Assembly (NCBI RefSeq): GCF_027111295.1
Contig: NZ_CP114287.1
Coordinates: 4,774,001-4,838,000 of the forward strand
Direction: 5' to 3'
DNA length: 64,000 nucleotides
Source: Flavobacterium gelatinilyticum
GTDB lineage: Bacteria; Bacteroidota; Bacteroidia; Flavobacteriales; Flavobacteriaceae
In this document: positions 51,451 through 59,149 of the stretch, piece by piece
Layout of the letters: every line of letters begins with the position of its first letter
Numbering within the stretch: position 1 is the stretch's first letter
Notes under the pieces: generated by a model
The model's input: only the letters and a program-made list of their open reading frames with translations
Database searches by the model: none
Told to the model about the DNA's origin: nothing
Translations under genes and position numbers: made by a program

Positions 51451-51490
51451 CCGCAAAGTCAGTAAAGATTTTACGCAAAGGTTCGCAGAG
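51451..51490. repeat. Short intergenic repeat of the 'CGCAAAGGTTCGCAGAG' type
   Basis: The stretch holds 'CCGCAAAG' and 'ACGCAAAGGTTCGCAGAG'. Related copies in inverse orientation are at 61678-61710 and 62246-62290 ('CTCTGCGAACCTTTGTG'). Confidence 0.5.
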
Positions 51491-51492
51491 TT

Positions 51493-51592
51493 GTCATTTC
51501 GACCGGAGGGAGAAATCACACCAGGAATTCGACACAGATTGTAGACATGCTTTTTGGAGCTTCTAGTGTGATTTCTCGTACCTCGAAATGAC
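51493..51592. repeat. Long imperfect inverted repeat (MITE- or REP-like)
   Basis: The left arm (51493-51521, begins GTCATTTCGACCGGAGG and ends AGAAATCACAC) is nearly complementary to the right arm (51566-51592, begins GTGTGATTTCTC and ends CCTCGAAATGAC). About 44 bp lie between. It sits in the 260-bp gap between a GH3 gene and the nucleoside-hydrolase-like gene. Confidence 0.65.
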
Positions 51593-51687
51593 AAACTGTA
51601 CCTTAATTGAGATCTATAAAATCAGCTTAAATCTTAACAAATCTGCGTGAAACACTAAACCTGCTTAAAACCCAAAACAACAACAAT

Positions 51688-52713
51688 ATGAAAAATAAAA
51701 TCAAAATGACACTAGCGTTCTGCCTGCTTTTAGGCACAGTTTTGCAGGCACAAACCAAATCAGCGAAGTCAAAAGATTTGGTTATGCCCAGAATGCGTGT
51801 TATAGTCGACAATGATTTTGGAGGCGATCCGGACGGATTGTTTCAGTTAGTGCATCAAATTTTGTCGCCTTCTGCAGAAATTCGGGGTATTATTGGTTCT
51901 CATTTAAAGCCTGGAGATCCTTTTGATCCTTCTTCGGAAACAGCTGTAAACGCCGCAAAAAAAGCAAAAGAACTTTTAGAAGTAATGAAACTTCAGAATT
52001 CTTTTTCGGTTTATGAAGGCTCAAATTTACAGTTGAAAGATACCAAAACACCCAATATTTCCGAAGGTGCAAAAGCAATCGTAAAAGAAGCCATGCGTAC
52101 CGATGTTAAAACACCGCTTTATGTAGTATGCGGTGCCGGACTAACAGAAATTGCAAGCGCCTATTTAATGGAACCGAAAATTGCAGACCGTCTTACTTTG
52201 GTCTGGATTGGAGGTCCGGAATATACAGATCTTGCTTCACCGCCTCCGGGATATACACCGCTTGAATACAATCTTGGAATCGATATTACGGCCGGACAGG
52301 TCATTTTTAATGATTCGAAAATTCCGATCTGGCAGGTGCCGAGAAACGCGTACAGACAAACTCTTTTATCCTATTCGGAGCTGCTTTTGAAAGTAAAACC
52401 AGCCGGAAAAACCGGAGAATACCTTTCTGAAAAAATAGAAAGCCTCATGAAAAGAGTACAGCAGTTTGATCTGCATATTGGTGAAACGTACATTATGGGC
52501 GATAGTCCGCTGGTATTGCTTACCGCGCTGCAGTCATCTTTTGAAGCCGATCCGAGTTCTAGTTCCTATGTCCTGAAACCATCGCCTTTGATTAACGCGC
52601 AGGGACTTTATGAAACCAATCATAACGGAAGAAATATCCGAGTTTACAATCAATTGGACACCCGATTGATGTTTGAAGATTTCTTTGCAAAACTTCAATT
52701 ATTTAAAAACTAA
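51688..52713 (+). CDS. Secreted nucleoside-hydrolase-like protein
   Basis: 341 residues with a signal peptide (ends 'TVLQAQ'). The mature start has 'VIVDNDFGGDPDGLFQLVHQ', close to the calcium-binding DxDxxxDD-type site of inosine-uridine nucleoside hydrolases (one Asp position shifted). 'PLYVVCGAGLTEIASAYL' and 'TLVWIGGPEYTDLA' fit the same fold. In Bacteroidota such exported members often sit among glycosidases and probably act on glycosidic substrates other than nucleosides. It lies 19 bp before an esterase gene. Specific reaction unknown. Confidence 0.75.
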   Translation: MKNKIKMTLAFCLLLGTVLQAQTKSAKSKDLVMPRMRVIVDNDFGGDPDGLFQLVHQILSPSAEIRGIIGSHLKPGDPFDPSSETAVNAAKKAKELLEVMKLQNSFSVYEGSNLQLKDTKTPNISEGAKAIVKEAMRTDVKTPLYVVCGAGLTEIASAYLMEPKIADRLTLVWIGGPEYTDLASPPPGYTPLEYNLGIDITAGQVIFNDSKIPIWQVPRNAYRQTLLSYSELLLKVKPAGKTGEYLSEKIESLMKRVQQFDLHIGETYIMGDSPLVLLTALQSSFEADPSSSSYVLKPSPLINAQGLYETNHNGRNIRVYNQLDTRLMFEDFFAKLQLFKN

Positions 52714-52731
52714 CTTTTAAAACTAGTTAAA

Positions 52732-53616
52732 ATGAAAAATAAAATCAGCCTGTTTTTTGCCTGTTTTCTATTTATAGGCACTGTAAAAGCACAGGAAATC
52801 GTAAAATTATATCAGGGAAAAGCACCAGGATCTGAAGACTGGACACAGCAAGAAGCCCAAATGTATTCGGATCTTTTTAAAACAGAAGTGGTCTACAATG
52901 TAACCGATCCGGCTTTACTGGTATATCAGGTTCCAAAAGGAGTTAAAAATACAGGAACAGCGATCGTAATTGCACCGGGAGGCGGATTTCAGAGTCTTTC
53001 CATCAACAGAGAAGGAAAAGAACTGGCAGAAATTTTAAGCAAAAAAGGAATCACCGCTTTTGTATTAAAATACCGTTTGAACAAAACCGAAACCAATGAT
53101 CCGGCAAGAGAAATGATGGAGAAGTTAAAAGACAGAGCAGCATTCGAAAAAAACTCTATCGCGACAATACAATTAGCAGCTCAGGACGGAAAAAACGCTT
53201 TGAACTATGTTCGTAACAACGCATCAAAATACGGTGTGAATTTGAAGAAAGTAGGTATTATTGGTTTTTCTGCGGGTAGTACCGTGGCTATGGAAACCGT
53301 TCTGGACAACAAAACAGAACAGCTTCCTGATTTTGTTGCAAATATTTACGGCGGACCTCGACCTGAACTTCTAAGCGTTCCGGTACCACAAAAAAACATC
53401 CCAATGTTTGTCTGCGCGGCAAGCGACGATCAGCTGAAACTTGCTCCAAGAAGTATTCAGATGTACAACAAATGGCTCGAAGCCGGACAATCAGTAGAAT
53501 TACACATGTACTCAAAAGGCGGACACGGCTTTGGAACCGGAAAACAAAATTTACCAGTCGATTCATGGGAAATACGCTTTGAAGAATGGCTGACCTTACA
53601 AGGATTCTTAAATTAA
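52732..53616 (+). CDS. Secreted alpha/beta-hydrolase, carbohydrate-esterase type
   Basis: 294 residues: signal peptide ending 'TVKAQ'; oxyanion region 'VIAPGGGFQSLSINREG'; nucleophile serine in 'IIGFSAGST' (about 180); acid in 'CAASDDQLK'; histidine in 'SKGGHGFGTG'. This is the pattern of acetyl-xylan/feruloyl esterase-like and dienelactone-hydrolase-like enzymes found in sugar-use loci. It probably removes acyl groups from the oligosaccharide handled by the neighbouring GH3 enzymes. The catalytic triad is clear. The substrate is inferred from context. Confidence 0.82.
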   Translation: MKNKISLFFACFLFIGTVKAQEIVKLYQGKAPGSEDWTQQEAQMYSDLFKTEVVYNVTDPALLVYQVPKGVKNTGTAIVIAPGGGFQSLSINREGKELAEILSKKGITAFVLKYRLNKTETNDPAREMMEKLKDRAAFEKNSIATIQLAAQDGKNALNYVRNNASKYGVNLKKVGIIGFSAGSTVAMETVLDNKTEQLPDFVANIYGGPRPELLSVPVPQKNIPMFVCAASDDQLKLAPRSIQMYNKWLEAGQSVELHMYSKGGHGFGTGKQNLPVDSWEIRFEEWLTLQGFLN

Positions 53617-53690
53617 GTTTTGGCATCTGGCTGAAAACCCCAAACAACAACATTATTAGCTTAAAGTAGAACTTTAAAACTATCTATATT

Positions 53691-56138
53691 ATGAAACACA
53701 CAATAACAAAAACAGTAAGAGTAACGCTTTTAACAGCGCTTGTTCTTTCAAACTTGTCATTTAACAAGTTAACAGTAAACGAAAAAGATCCGGTGATCAC
53801 AATCAACGGTTTCTCTTTTGTTGATTCGAATAAAAACGGAAAATTAGACCCGTGGGAAGATACCCGTCTTTCTGTAAATCAAAGAATTGAGGCCATCATC
53901 AAAGAAATGACGAACGCTGAAAAAGTAGATTTATTAATAGGAACGGGAATGCCTGGAATTGAAGTCTTGACAGGTCCTGTTGGAGATTCTAAACAAGGTC
54001 TGGTTCCCGGAGCAGCAGGAGGAACGGCTGCTTTTGAAAGATTCGGAATTCCTGCTACGGTTGTAGCCGATGGTCCTGCGGGATTACGTATTGCACCAAC
54101 CAGAGAAAACGATTCAAAAACCTATTATGCAACAGCATTCCCTGTTGGAACGGCTTTGGCTTCAACCTGGAACAAGGCGCTTTTAGAAGAAGTTGGAAAA
54201 GCAATGGGTAACGAAGTAAAAGAATATGGAGTTGATGTTTTACTGGCTCCGGCTTTAAACATTCACAGAAACCCGCTGAACGGAAGAAACTTCGAATACT
54301 ATTCTGAAGATCCGCTTATTTCAGGAAAAACCGCTGCAGCAATTGTAAACGGAATCCAGTCTCAGGGCGTTGGAACTTCGATTAAACACTTTGCGGTAAA
54401 TAATGAAGAAACCAATCGTTTAACAATCAACGCACATGTTTCTGAAAGAGCCATTAGAGAATTGTATCTGAAAGGTTTTGAAATCACGGTAAAAGAATCT
54501 GATCCGTGGACGATTATGTCTTCATACAACAAATTAAACGGTATCTATACTTCTGCTAATAAAGATTTATTGACAGAAGTTTTAAGAAACGAATGGGGCT
54601 ACAAAGGAATCGTAATGACCGACTGGTTTGGCGGTTTCCCGGGCTTTGAATCGATACAAAAAGGATCAAATTCTGATGTTGTACAGCAGATGATTGCCGG
54701 AAACGACCTTTTGATGCCGGGAATTCCGGTTCAGAAAAAAGCATTATTAGAAGCTTTAAATTCAGGAAAATTATCTCAGGAAGCAGCTAATACCAATGTG
54801 AGAAGAATTTTAGAGTACGTTTTCCGTACGCCTACTTTTGCTAAGTACAAATACAGCGATAAACCAAATCTTACGAAAAATGCTGAGGTAACCAGAAAAG
54901 CAGCTGCTGAAGGTATGGTTTTACTTAAAAACGAAAAAAATGCCCTGCCTTTTGCTGACAAACAAAAAGAGGTTTCATTATTTGGAGTTACATCGTACGC
55001 ATGGATTACAGGCGGAACAGGAAGCGGAAGTGTAAACAACAAACATACTGTTTCTCTTTTAGAAGGATTAAATGCAGCAGGTTATAAATTAGACAAAGAA
55101 TTGGTTGATTTATACACGCCTCATGCTGAAAAAGAAGTAGTTGCCGAAAAAGAAAGAAGAAAAGCAAGGGGCGTTTTAGCATTGCCTGAAAGACTGCCGG
55201 AGATTAAAATGGACGATGCTTTTATTGCTAAAAAAGCAGCAAGTTCTGAAATCGCATTTGTGACTTTAGGAAGAAATTCTGGAGAAGGCGGAGATAGAGT
55301 AGTAGACAACGACTTCAATATGGCAAACGAGGAAATCGAAATGCTGGATAAAATCTCAAAAGCATTCCATGCAAAAGGCAAGAAAGTAGTTGTGATTTTA
55401 AACATTGGCGGTGTAATCGAAACCGCTTCATGGAAAGACAAAGCAGATGCTATTTTATTAGCATGGCAGCCGGGTCAGGAAGGCGGACATTCTGTTGCCG
55501 ATGTAGTTTCTGGAAAAATTAATCCATCCGGAAAACTTACAATGACTTTCCCTGCGAAATATTCTGATACTCCTTCGGCTAAAAACTTCCCTGGATTCCC
55601 GGTTAACAATCCAACAGAGGTAACATACGAAGAAGGTGTTTATGTAGGATACCGTTATTTCAATACCTTCAACATCAAACCATCTTACGAATTTGGTTTT
55701 GGAACTTCATATACCACTTTTGATTATTCAGGTATTAAATTGAGTTCTCCAGCTTTCAAAGATAAACTGACCGTTTCGGTAACGGTTAAAAATACCGGAA
55801 AAGTGGCCGGAAAAGAAGTGGTACAATTATACCTTGCTGCTCCTTCAAAATCAATCGACAAACCGAAAGAAGAATTAAAAGCTTTTGCAAAAACAAAAGA
55901 ACTAAAACCGGGCGAGAGCCAGACGTTAACATTAACGTTATCTCCAAAAGACCTGGCTTCTTTCTTAGAAAATAAAAGTGCATGGATTGCCGAAGCCGGA
56001 GAGTACAAAGTACTTATAGGAGCATCGTCATTAAATATCAAACAAACTGCATCCTTCTCAGTACCAAAAGAAATTACAGTTGAAAAAGTGAAGAAAGCTT
56101 TTGAATTAGATTCAAAGTTTACAGAACTTAAACCTTGA
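53691..56138 (+). CDS. GH3-family beta-glucosidase with C-terminal FnIII-like domain
   Basis: 815 residues. N-terminal signal (about 1-24), then the same calcium-type loop as in the other GH3 gene, DSNKNGKLDPWED (45-57). The GH3 barrel has 'VVADGPAGLRI', 'VLLAPALNIHRNPLNGRNFE', 'SIKHFAVNNEETNR', and the nucleophile D311 in 'GIVMTDWFGG'. The sandwich domain has 'GTGSGSVNNKH' and 'LGRNSGEGGDR'. The end is a fibronectin-III-like domain ('LTVSVTVKNTGKVAGKEVVQ', 'LSPKDLASF'). This is the classical BglX-type architecture. It hydrolyses terminal beta-linked sugars, probably in the periplasm. It is the last gene of the unit before a strong terminator. Confidence 0.9.
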   Translation: MKHTITKTVRVTLLTALVLSNLSFNKLTVNEKDPVITINGFSFVDSNKNGKLDPWEDTRLSVNQRIEAIIKEMTNAEKVDLLIGTGMPGIEVLTGPVGDSKQGLVPGAAGGTAAFERFGIPATVVADGPAGLRIAPTRENDSKTYYATAFPVGTALASTWNKALLEEVGKAMGNEVKEYGVDVLLAPALNIHRNPLNGRNFEYYSEDPLISGKTAAAIVNGIQSQGVGTSIKHFAVNNEETNRLTINAHVSERAIRELYLKGFEITVKESDPWTIMSSYNKLNGIYTSANKDLLTEVLRNEWGYKGIVMTDWFGGFPGFESIQKGSNSDVVQQMIAGNDLLMPGIPVQKKALLEALNSGKLSQEAANTNVRRILEYVFRTPTFAKYKYSDKPNLTKNAEVTRKAAAEGMVLLKNEKNALPFADKQKEVSLFGVTSYAWITGGTGSGSVNNKHTVSLLEGLNAAGYKLDKELVDLYTPHAEKEVVAEKERRKARGVLALPERLPEIKMDDAFIAKKAASSEIAFVTLGRNSGEGGDRVVDNDFNMANEEIEMLDKISKAFHAKGKKVVVILNIGGVIETASWKDKADAILLAWQPGQEGGHSVADVVSGKINPSGKLTMTFPAKYSDTPSAKNFPGFPVNNPTEVTYEEGVYVGYRYFNTFNIKPSYEFGFGTSYTTFDYSGIKLSSPAFKDKLTVSVTVKNTGKVAGKEVVQLYLAAPSKSIDKPKEELKAFAKTKELKPGESQTLTLTLSPKDLASFLENKSAWIAEAGEYKVLIGASSLNIKQTASFSVPKEITVEKVKKAFELDSKFTELKP

Positions 56139-56160
56139 TTTAGTTAGTTTATTGTTGAAA

Positions 56161-56192
56161 AACCGTCTCGATTTTTTTGAGGCGGTTTTTTT
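56161..56192 (+). terminator. Strong rho-independent terminator
   Basis: The stem AACCGTCTC at 56161-56169 and GAGGCGGTT at 56179-56187 (one mismatch) is followed by a T-run. It closes the enzyme unit of the carbohydrate locus. Confidence 0.88.
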
Positions 56193-56301
56193 GAATTTCA
56201 GATTTCAGATTTTAGATTTTTTAGAATTTGATATTGATATTGATATTGGAATTTAAACTTTTGAATTTAGCTATCTTTATGCTTTAAATTATTGATTACT
56301 T

Positions 56302-57720
56302 ATGAATACCAAAAACACCACCAGTCAAGCGGTTCCAAACTACACCGTTCCGCTGATTACCATTACGATATTATTTTTTATGTGGGGATTTATTACCTGT
56401 ATGAACGATATTTTGATTCCCTATTTAAAGAAATTATTTGCCCTTACTTTTGTTGAATCGATGCTGGTTCAGTTCTGTTTTTTTGGAGCTTATTTTCTGG
56501 GGTCGCTTACTTATTTTGTATTTTCATATTACAAAGGAGATCCAATCAATAAAGTGGGTTACAAAAAAGGAATACTTTCCGGAATTCTTCTTTCGGCAAT
56601 AGGCTGTGTTTTATTTTATCCTGCAGCAACTTTTTCAGTATATGGTTTATTCCTTGGCGCTTTGTTCGTTCTCGGACTTGGATTTACCATTTTGCAGATT
56701 ACGGCAAACGCCTATGTCTCTCTTTTAGGAACAGAAGAAAGTGCTTCGGGCCGATTGAATATGACTCAGGCATTTAACGCTTTCGGGACTACAATTGCAC
56801 CAATACTGGGCGGTTATTTAGTATTTGGTCCGGGAGGCGATCATAATATTACAGCCGAAGCAACCCGTATTCCGTATCTTGTATTTGCGGGAATTTTAGT
56901 TTTAGTTGCCGTTTTGATTTACAATGTAAAACTGCCTTCTTTTCAGACAGAAGAAACAGAACAGGGAGGTCTTGGAGCTTTAAAATTCCTTCAATTGCGT
57001 TTGGGGATTTTAGGAATCTTCTGTTATGTTGGAGGAGAAGTAGCGGTAGGAAGTTTTATTATCAGTTTTCTGGAACTGGACAGCGTTGGCGGTTTAACCG
57101 AAGCAGTTAGTAAAAACTACCTTGCCATGTATTGGGGAGGCGCTATGATCGGACGTTTTCTTGGAGCCATTTCGCTGAGTCAGGGTATCAGTGCTTCAAA
57201 AAAAGCATTGTATATGATTCTGACTGCAGCAGCTGTCTTTTTATTGATTTATTCTATTGTAAACCTGACCTTTAGTCAAATGAGTTTTTTCCTTGTATTC
57301 TTAGTTCTGAATTTCTTTGCTTTTATGATTGGAAAATCGGCACCGGCAAGAACACTGGCAATATTTGCGTCTATTAATATTGTATTACTGCTGGTATGTA
57401 TTTTAAGCACAGGAAAAATGGCTATGTACAGCATATTAGGAATTGGGATTTTTAACTCAATTATGTTTTCTAACATTTATACTTTAAGTATTGCCGGATT
57501 GGGTAAATATACCAGTCAGGGTTCATCTCTTTTGGTAATGGCAATTTTGGGAGGAGCTTTGGTTCCGATAATTCAGGGTGTCCTTGCTGATTCTGATTTT
57601 GGCGTACAAAAATCATTTATCGTTCCCGTATTCTGCTACGCTTATATTCTTTGTTTTGGTTTGTACTGCACTAAGAAACTGAAGAATGTAGAGCATGTTA
57701 AGAATGTTTCGGGGCATTAA
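56302..57720 (+). CDS. MFS sugar transporter (FucP/GluP type)
   Basis: 472 residues, 12 membrane helices. The first helix carries the family signature 'FFMWGFITCMNDILIPYLKK', and 'FTILQITANAYVSLLGTEES' and 'GRLNMTQAFNAFGTTIAPIL' are also typical of the fucose/glucose/galactose permease group. It imports a monosaccharide with protons across the inner membrane, presumably the one released by the GH3 enzymes. It is separated from them by a terminator, so it has its own transcription. The exact sugar cannot be read from sequence. Confidence 0.88.
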   Translation: MNTKNTTSQAVPNYTVPLITITILFFMWGFITCMNDILIPYLKKLFALTFVESMLVQFCFFGAYFLGSLTYFVFSYYKGDPINKVGYKKGILSGILLSAIGCVLFYPAATFSVYGLFLGALFVLGLGFTILQITANAYVSLLGTEESASGRLNMTQAFNAFGTTIAPILGGYLVFGPGGDHNITAEATRIPYLVFAGILVLVAVLIYNVKLPSFQTEETEQGGLGALKFLQLRLGILGIFCYVGGEVAVGSFIISFLELDSVGGLTEAVSKNYLAMYWGGAMIGRFLGAISLSQGISASKKALYMILTAAAVFLLIYSIVNLTFSQMSFFLVFLVLNFFAFMIGKSAPARTLAIFASINIVLLLVCILSTGKMAMYSILGIGIFNSIMFSNIYTLSIAGLGKYTSQGSSLLVMAILGGALVPIIQGVLADSDFGVQKSFIVPVFCYAYILCFGLYCTKKLKNVEHVKNVSGH

Positions 57721-57860
57721 TTGTTTAAAATCCAAGGTTTAAATATCAATGACAATATCAAATTTCAAACTTTGCGAACTTAAATTGGACAATGTTTAAA
57801 CTCTAAATTTTGCGAAACGTTAGCATTCTCTGTCGTAAAAAACACAATTTGGAAATAATA

Positions 57861-57896
57861 AAAAAGGACTTGCTTTTTACAAACAAGTCCTTTTTT
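57861..57896. terminator. Bidirectional terminator
   Basis: The perfect stem AAAAAGGACTTG at 57861-57872 and CAAGTCCTTTTT at 57884-57895 separates the convergent MFS gene and lipoprotein gene. Confidence 0.9.
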
Positions 57897-57914
57897 CGTT
57901 ATAATCAGAATTAA

Positions 57915-59012
57915 TTATTCGGCATTTGCCATATTTAATGTCAAAGTTGTCAGGAATTCAAGTCCCGTTGTTGTGATTGCCTTAACGGTGATTTCGTATG
58001 CACCTGCAGTCAGCGAAGTACTTTTCTTTACAGAAACAGAACCTGTTTTTTCGTTTATTGAAAATATACTTTCAGTATCACTAAAAGGCTGTCCGTCTTT
58101 CTTAATACCATTTATAGCAAATGACGATTTGTAAGCTTCAGGAGAAAATGCCGGTGCGGCCGATACGTATCCGTTTGATAAAGCAATATGAAGATTATTC
58201 AATACGATAGTCAGATCATATTCAGGATAATATGTACCAAAAAAGAATTTGATTTTTGGAATGAATATTACGCGGAATGTTGTTGATGCTACGCGGAAAT
58301 TATCTTTAAGAAGAACCGGAGTTACGTCATACGCTTTTTCTGCCTTTTTATCCGGATCTCCGGCATTAGCAGCAAATTTCAAAACATTCGAATTCAATGT
58401 AACTTCTGTTCCTATAGCTGAAGGATTCTCAATTGCCCAGCTCATATCAGCCGAAACTGTTTGAGGAGCTTCAAGCTCAAAATTGGCAGCATCACCGTAA
58501 ATCACATAAGCCACCGGAATTACTGCTTTGCTTTCGATATCTTTAATTGACAGTTTTGCAGGCGTGATTTTAAAGTCAATAGTCTGCTTACCCTGAAAGT
58601 TCTGACTTACCGAGCTTACGTTTACGGTAATTTTGTAGCTGTCAGGTAATTTCGTTCCATTGCCCGAAACAGCGCTATTTGGATAAAGCAGACCGCTGTT
58701 TACATTGATTTTTCCCGATTCCTTGTTTACCGTTACTGCTTTCGAAAGTTTATCATTTAGAAATTCAGAAGCATTGACTTTTACATTTTCATTCAGGCTG
58801 AAATCTAAACTTATCTGAACATCAGATGCATCTAAAACACTCGAAGGTAAAGTAATGCTCTGCTGTTCGCCGTAGACCATAGAAGCTGTAGGGGTAAGTT
58901 CAATATCAATTTGTTTTTGAGGCGTCTCCTCATTGTCACTGCTGCAGGCTGTCAGTGACAAAGCCAAAAGTCCCATAAATAGTGATCTCGCGTAGTTTTT
59001 TTCTTTTCTCAT
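57915..59012 (-). CDS. Surface lipoprotein, co-regulated with a TonB receptor
   Basis: 365 residues: lipoprotein signal with lipobox LTAC (Cys23) followed by 'SSDNEETPQ', then several beta-sandwich-like segments with no clear family (it recalls DUF4958-type proteins, not certain). No His cluster or metal motif is evident. It is divergent from the His-rich TonB-dependent receptor, and both promoters carry related palindromes, so the two are very likely switched together. A substrate-capturing partner of the receptor is a reasonable guess. Confidence 0.72.
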   Translation of the reverse strand: MRKEKNYARSLFMGLLALSLTACSSDNEETPQKQIDIELTPTASMVYGEQQSITLPSSVLDASDVQISLDFSLNENVKVNASEFLNDKLSKAVTVNKESGKINVNSGLLYPNSAVSGNGTKLPDSYKITVNVSSVSQNFQGKQTIDFKITPAKLSIKDIESKAVIPVAYVIYGDAANFELEAPQTVSADMSWAIENPSAIGTEVTLNSNVLKFAANAGDPDKKAEKAYDVTPVLLKDNFRVASTTFRVIFIPKIKFFFGTYYPEYDLTIVLNNLHIALSNGYVSAAPAFSPEAYKSSFAINGIKKDGQPFSDTESIFSINEKTGSVSVKKSTSLTAGAYEITVKAITTTGLEFLTTLTLNMANAE

Positions 59013-59028
59013 AGTTTAAAATTTTTGC

Positions 59029-59059
59029 CAAAAGTATATTTTAAAAATATTTATCGCAA
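59029..59059 (-). promoter_or_regulatory. Promoter of the lipoprotein gene
   Basis: On the minus strand, TTG (59059-59057) and TACTTTTG (59036-59029) are spaced 20 bp, matching TTG-N-TAnnTTTG. The -33 element lies inside the palindrome 59052-59072. Confidence 0.7.
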
Positions 59060-59072
59060 CAAAGTTGCGATA
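59052..59072. promoter_or_regulatory. Perfect palindromic operator (Fur/Zur-like)
   Basis: Arms TATCGCAAC (59052-59060) and GTTGCGATA (59064-59072) are separated by AAA. It covers the -33 element of the leftward promoter. Confidence 0.75.
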
Positions 59073-59075
59073 TTT

Positions 59076-59096
59076 TATTGCAATTTTGTTGCGATA
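59076..59096. promoter_or_regulatory. Second, slightly imperfect copy of the same operator
   Basis: Arms TATTGCAAT (59076-59084) and GTTGCGATA (59088-59096) are separated by TTT. Seven of nine pairs match, and the right arm is identical to that of the first operator. It covers the -33 element of the rightward promoter. Confidence 0.7.
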
Positions 59097-59118
59097 GTGT
59101 TTTTAAGCAGTATATTTG
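59089..59118 (+). promoter_or_regulatory. Promoter of the TonB-dependent receptor
   Basis: TTG at 59089-59091 and TATATTTG at 59111-59118 with 19-bp spacing. The expected start is near 59125, 25 nt before the ATG. Confidence 0.78.
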
Positions 59119-59149
59119 CGCCCATTATTTACCCAAATTCAGTGCGATC

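Noticed and set aside
59078..59149. Extended start of the TonB-dependent receptor at 59078
   Set aside because: The extra codons cover the operator and the promoter and would destroy the signal peptide position. The ATG at 59150 is consistent with both.
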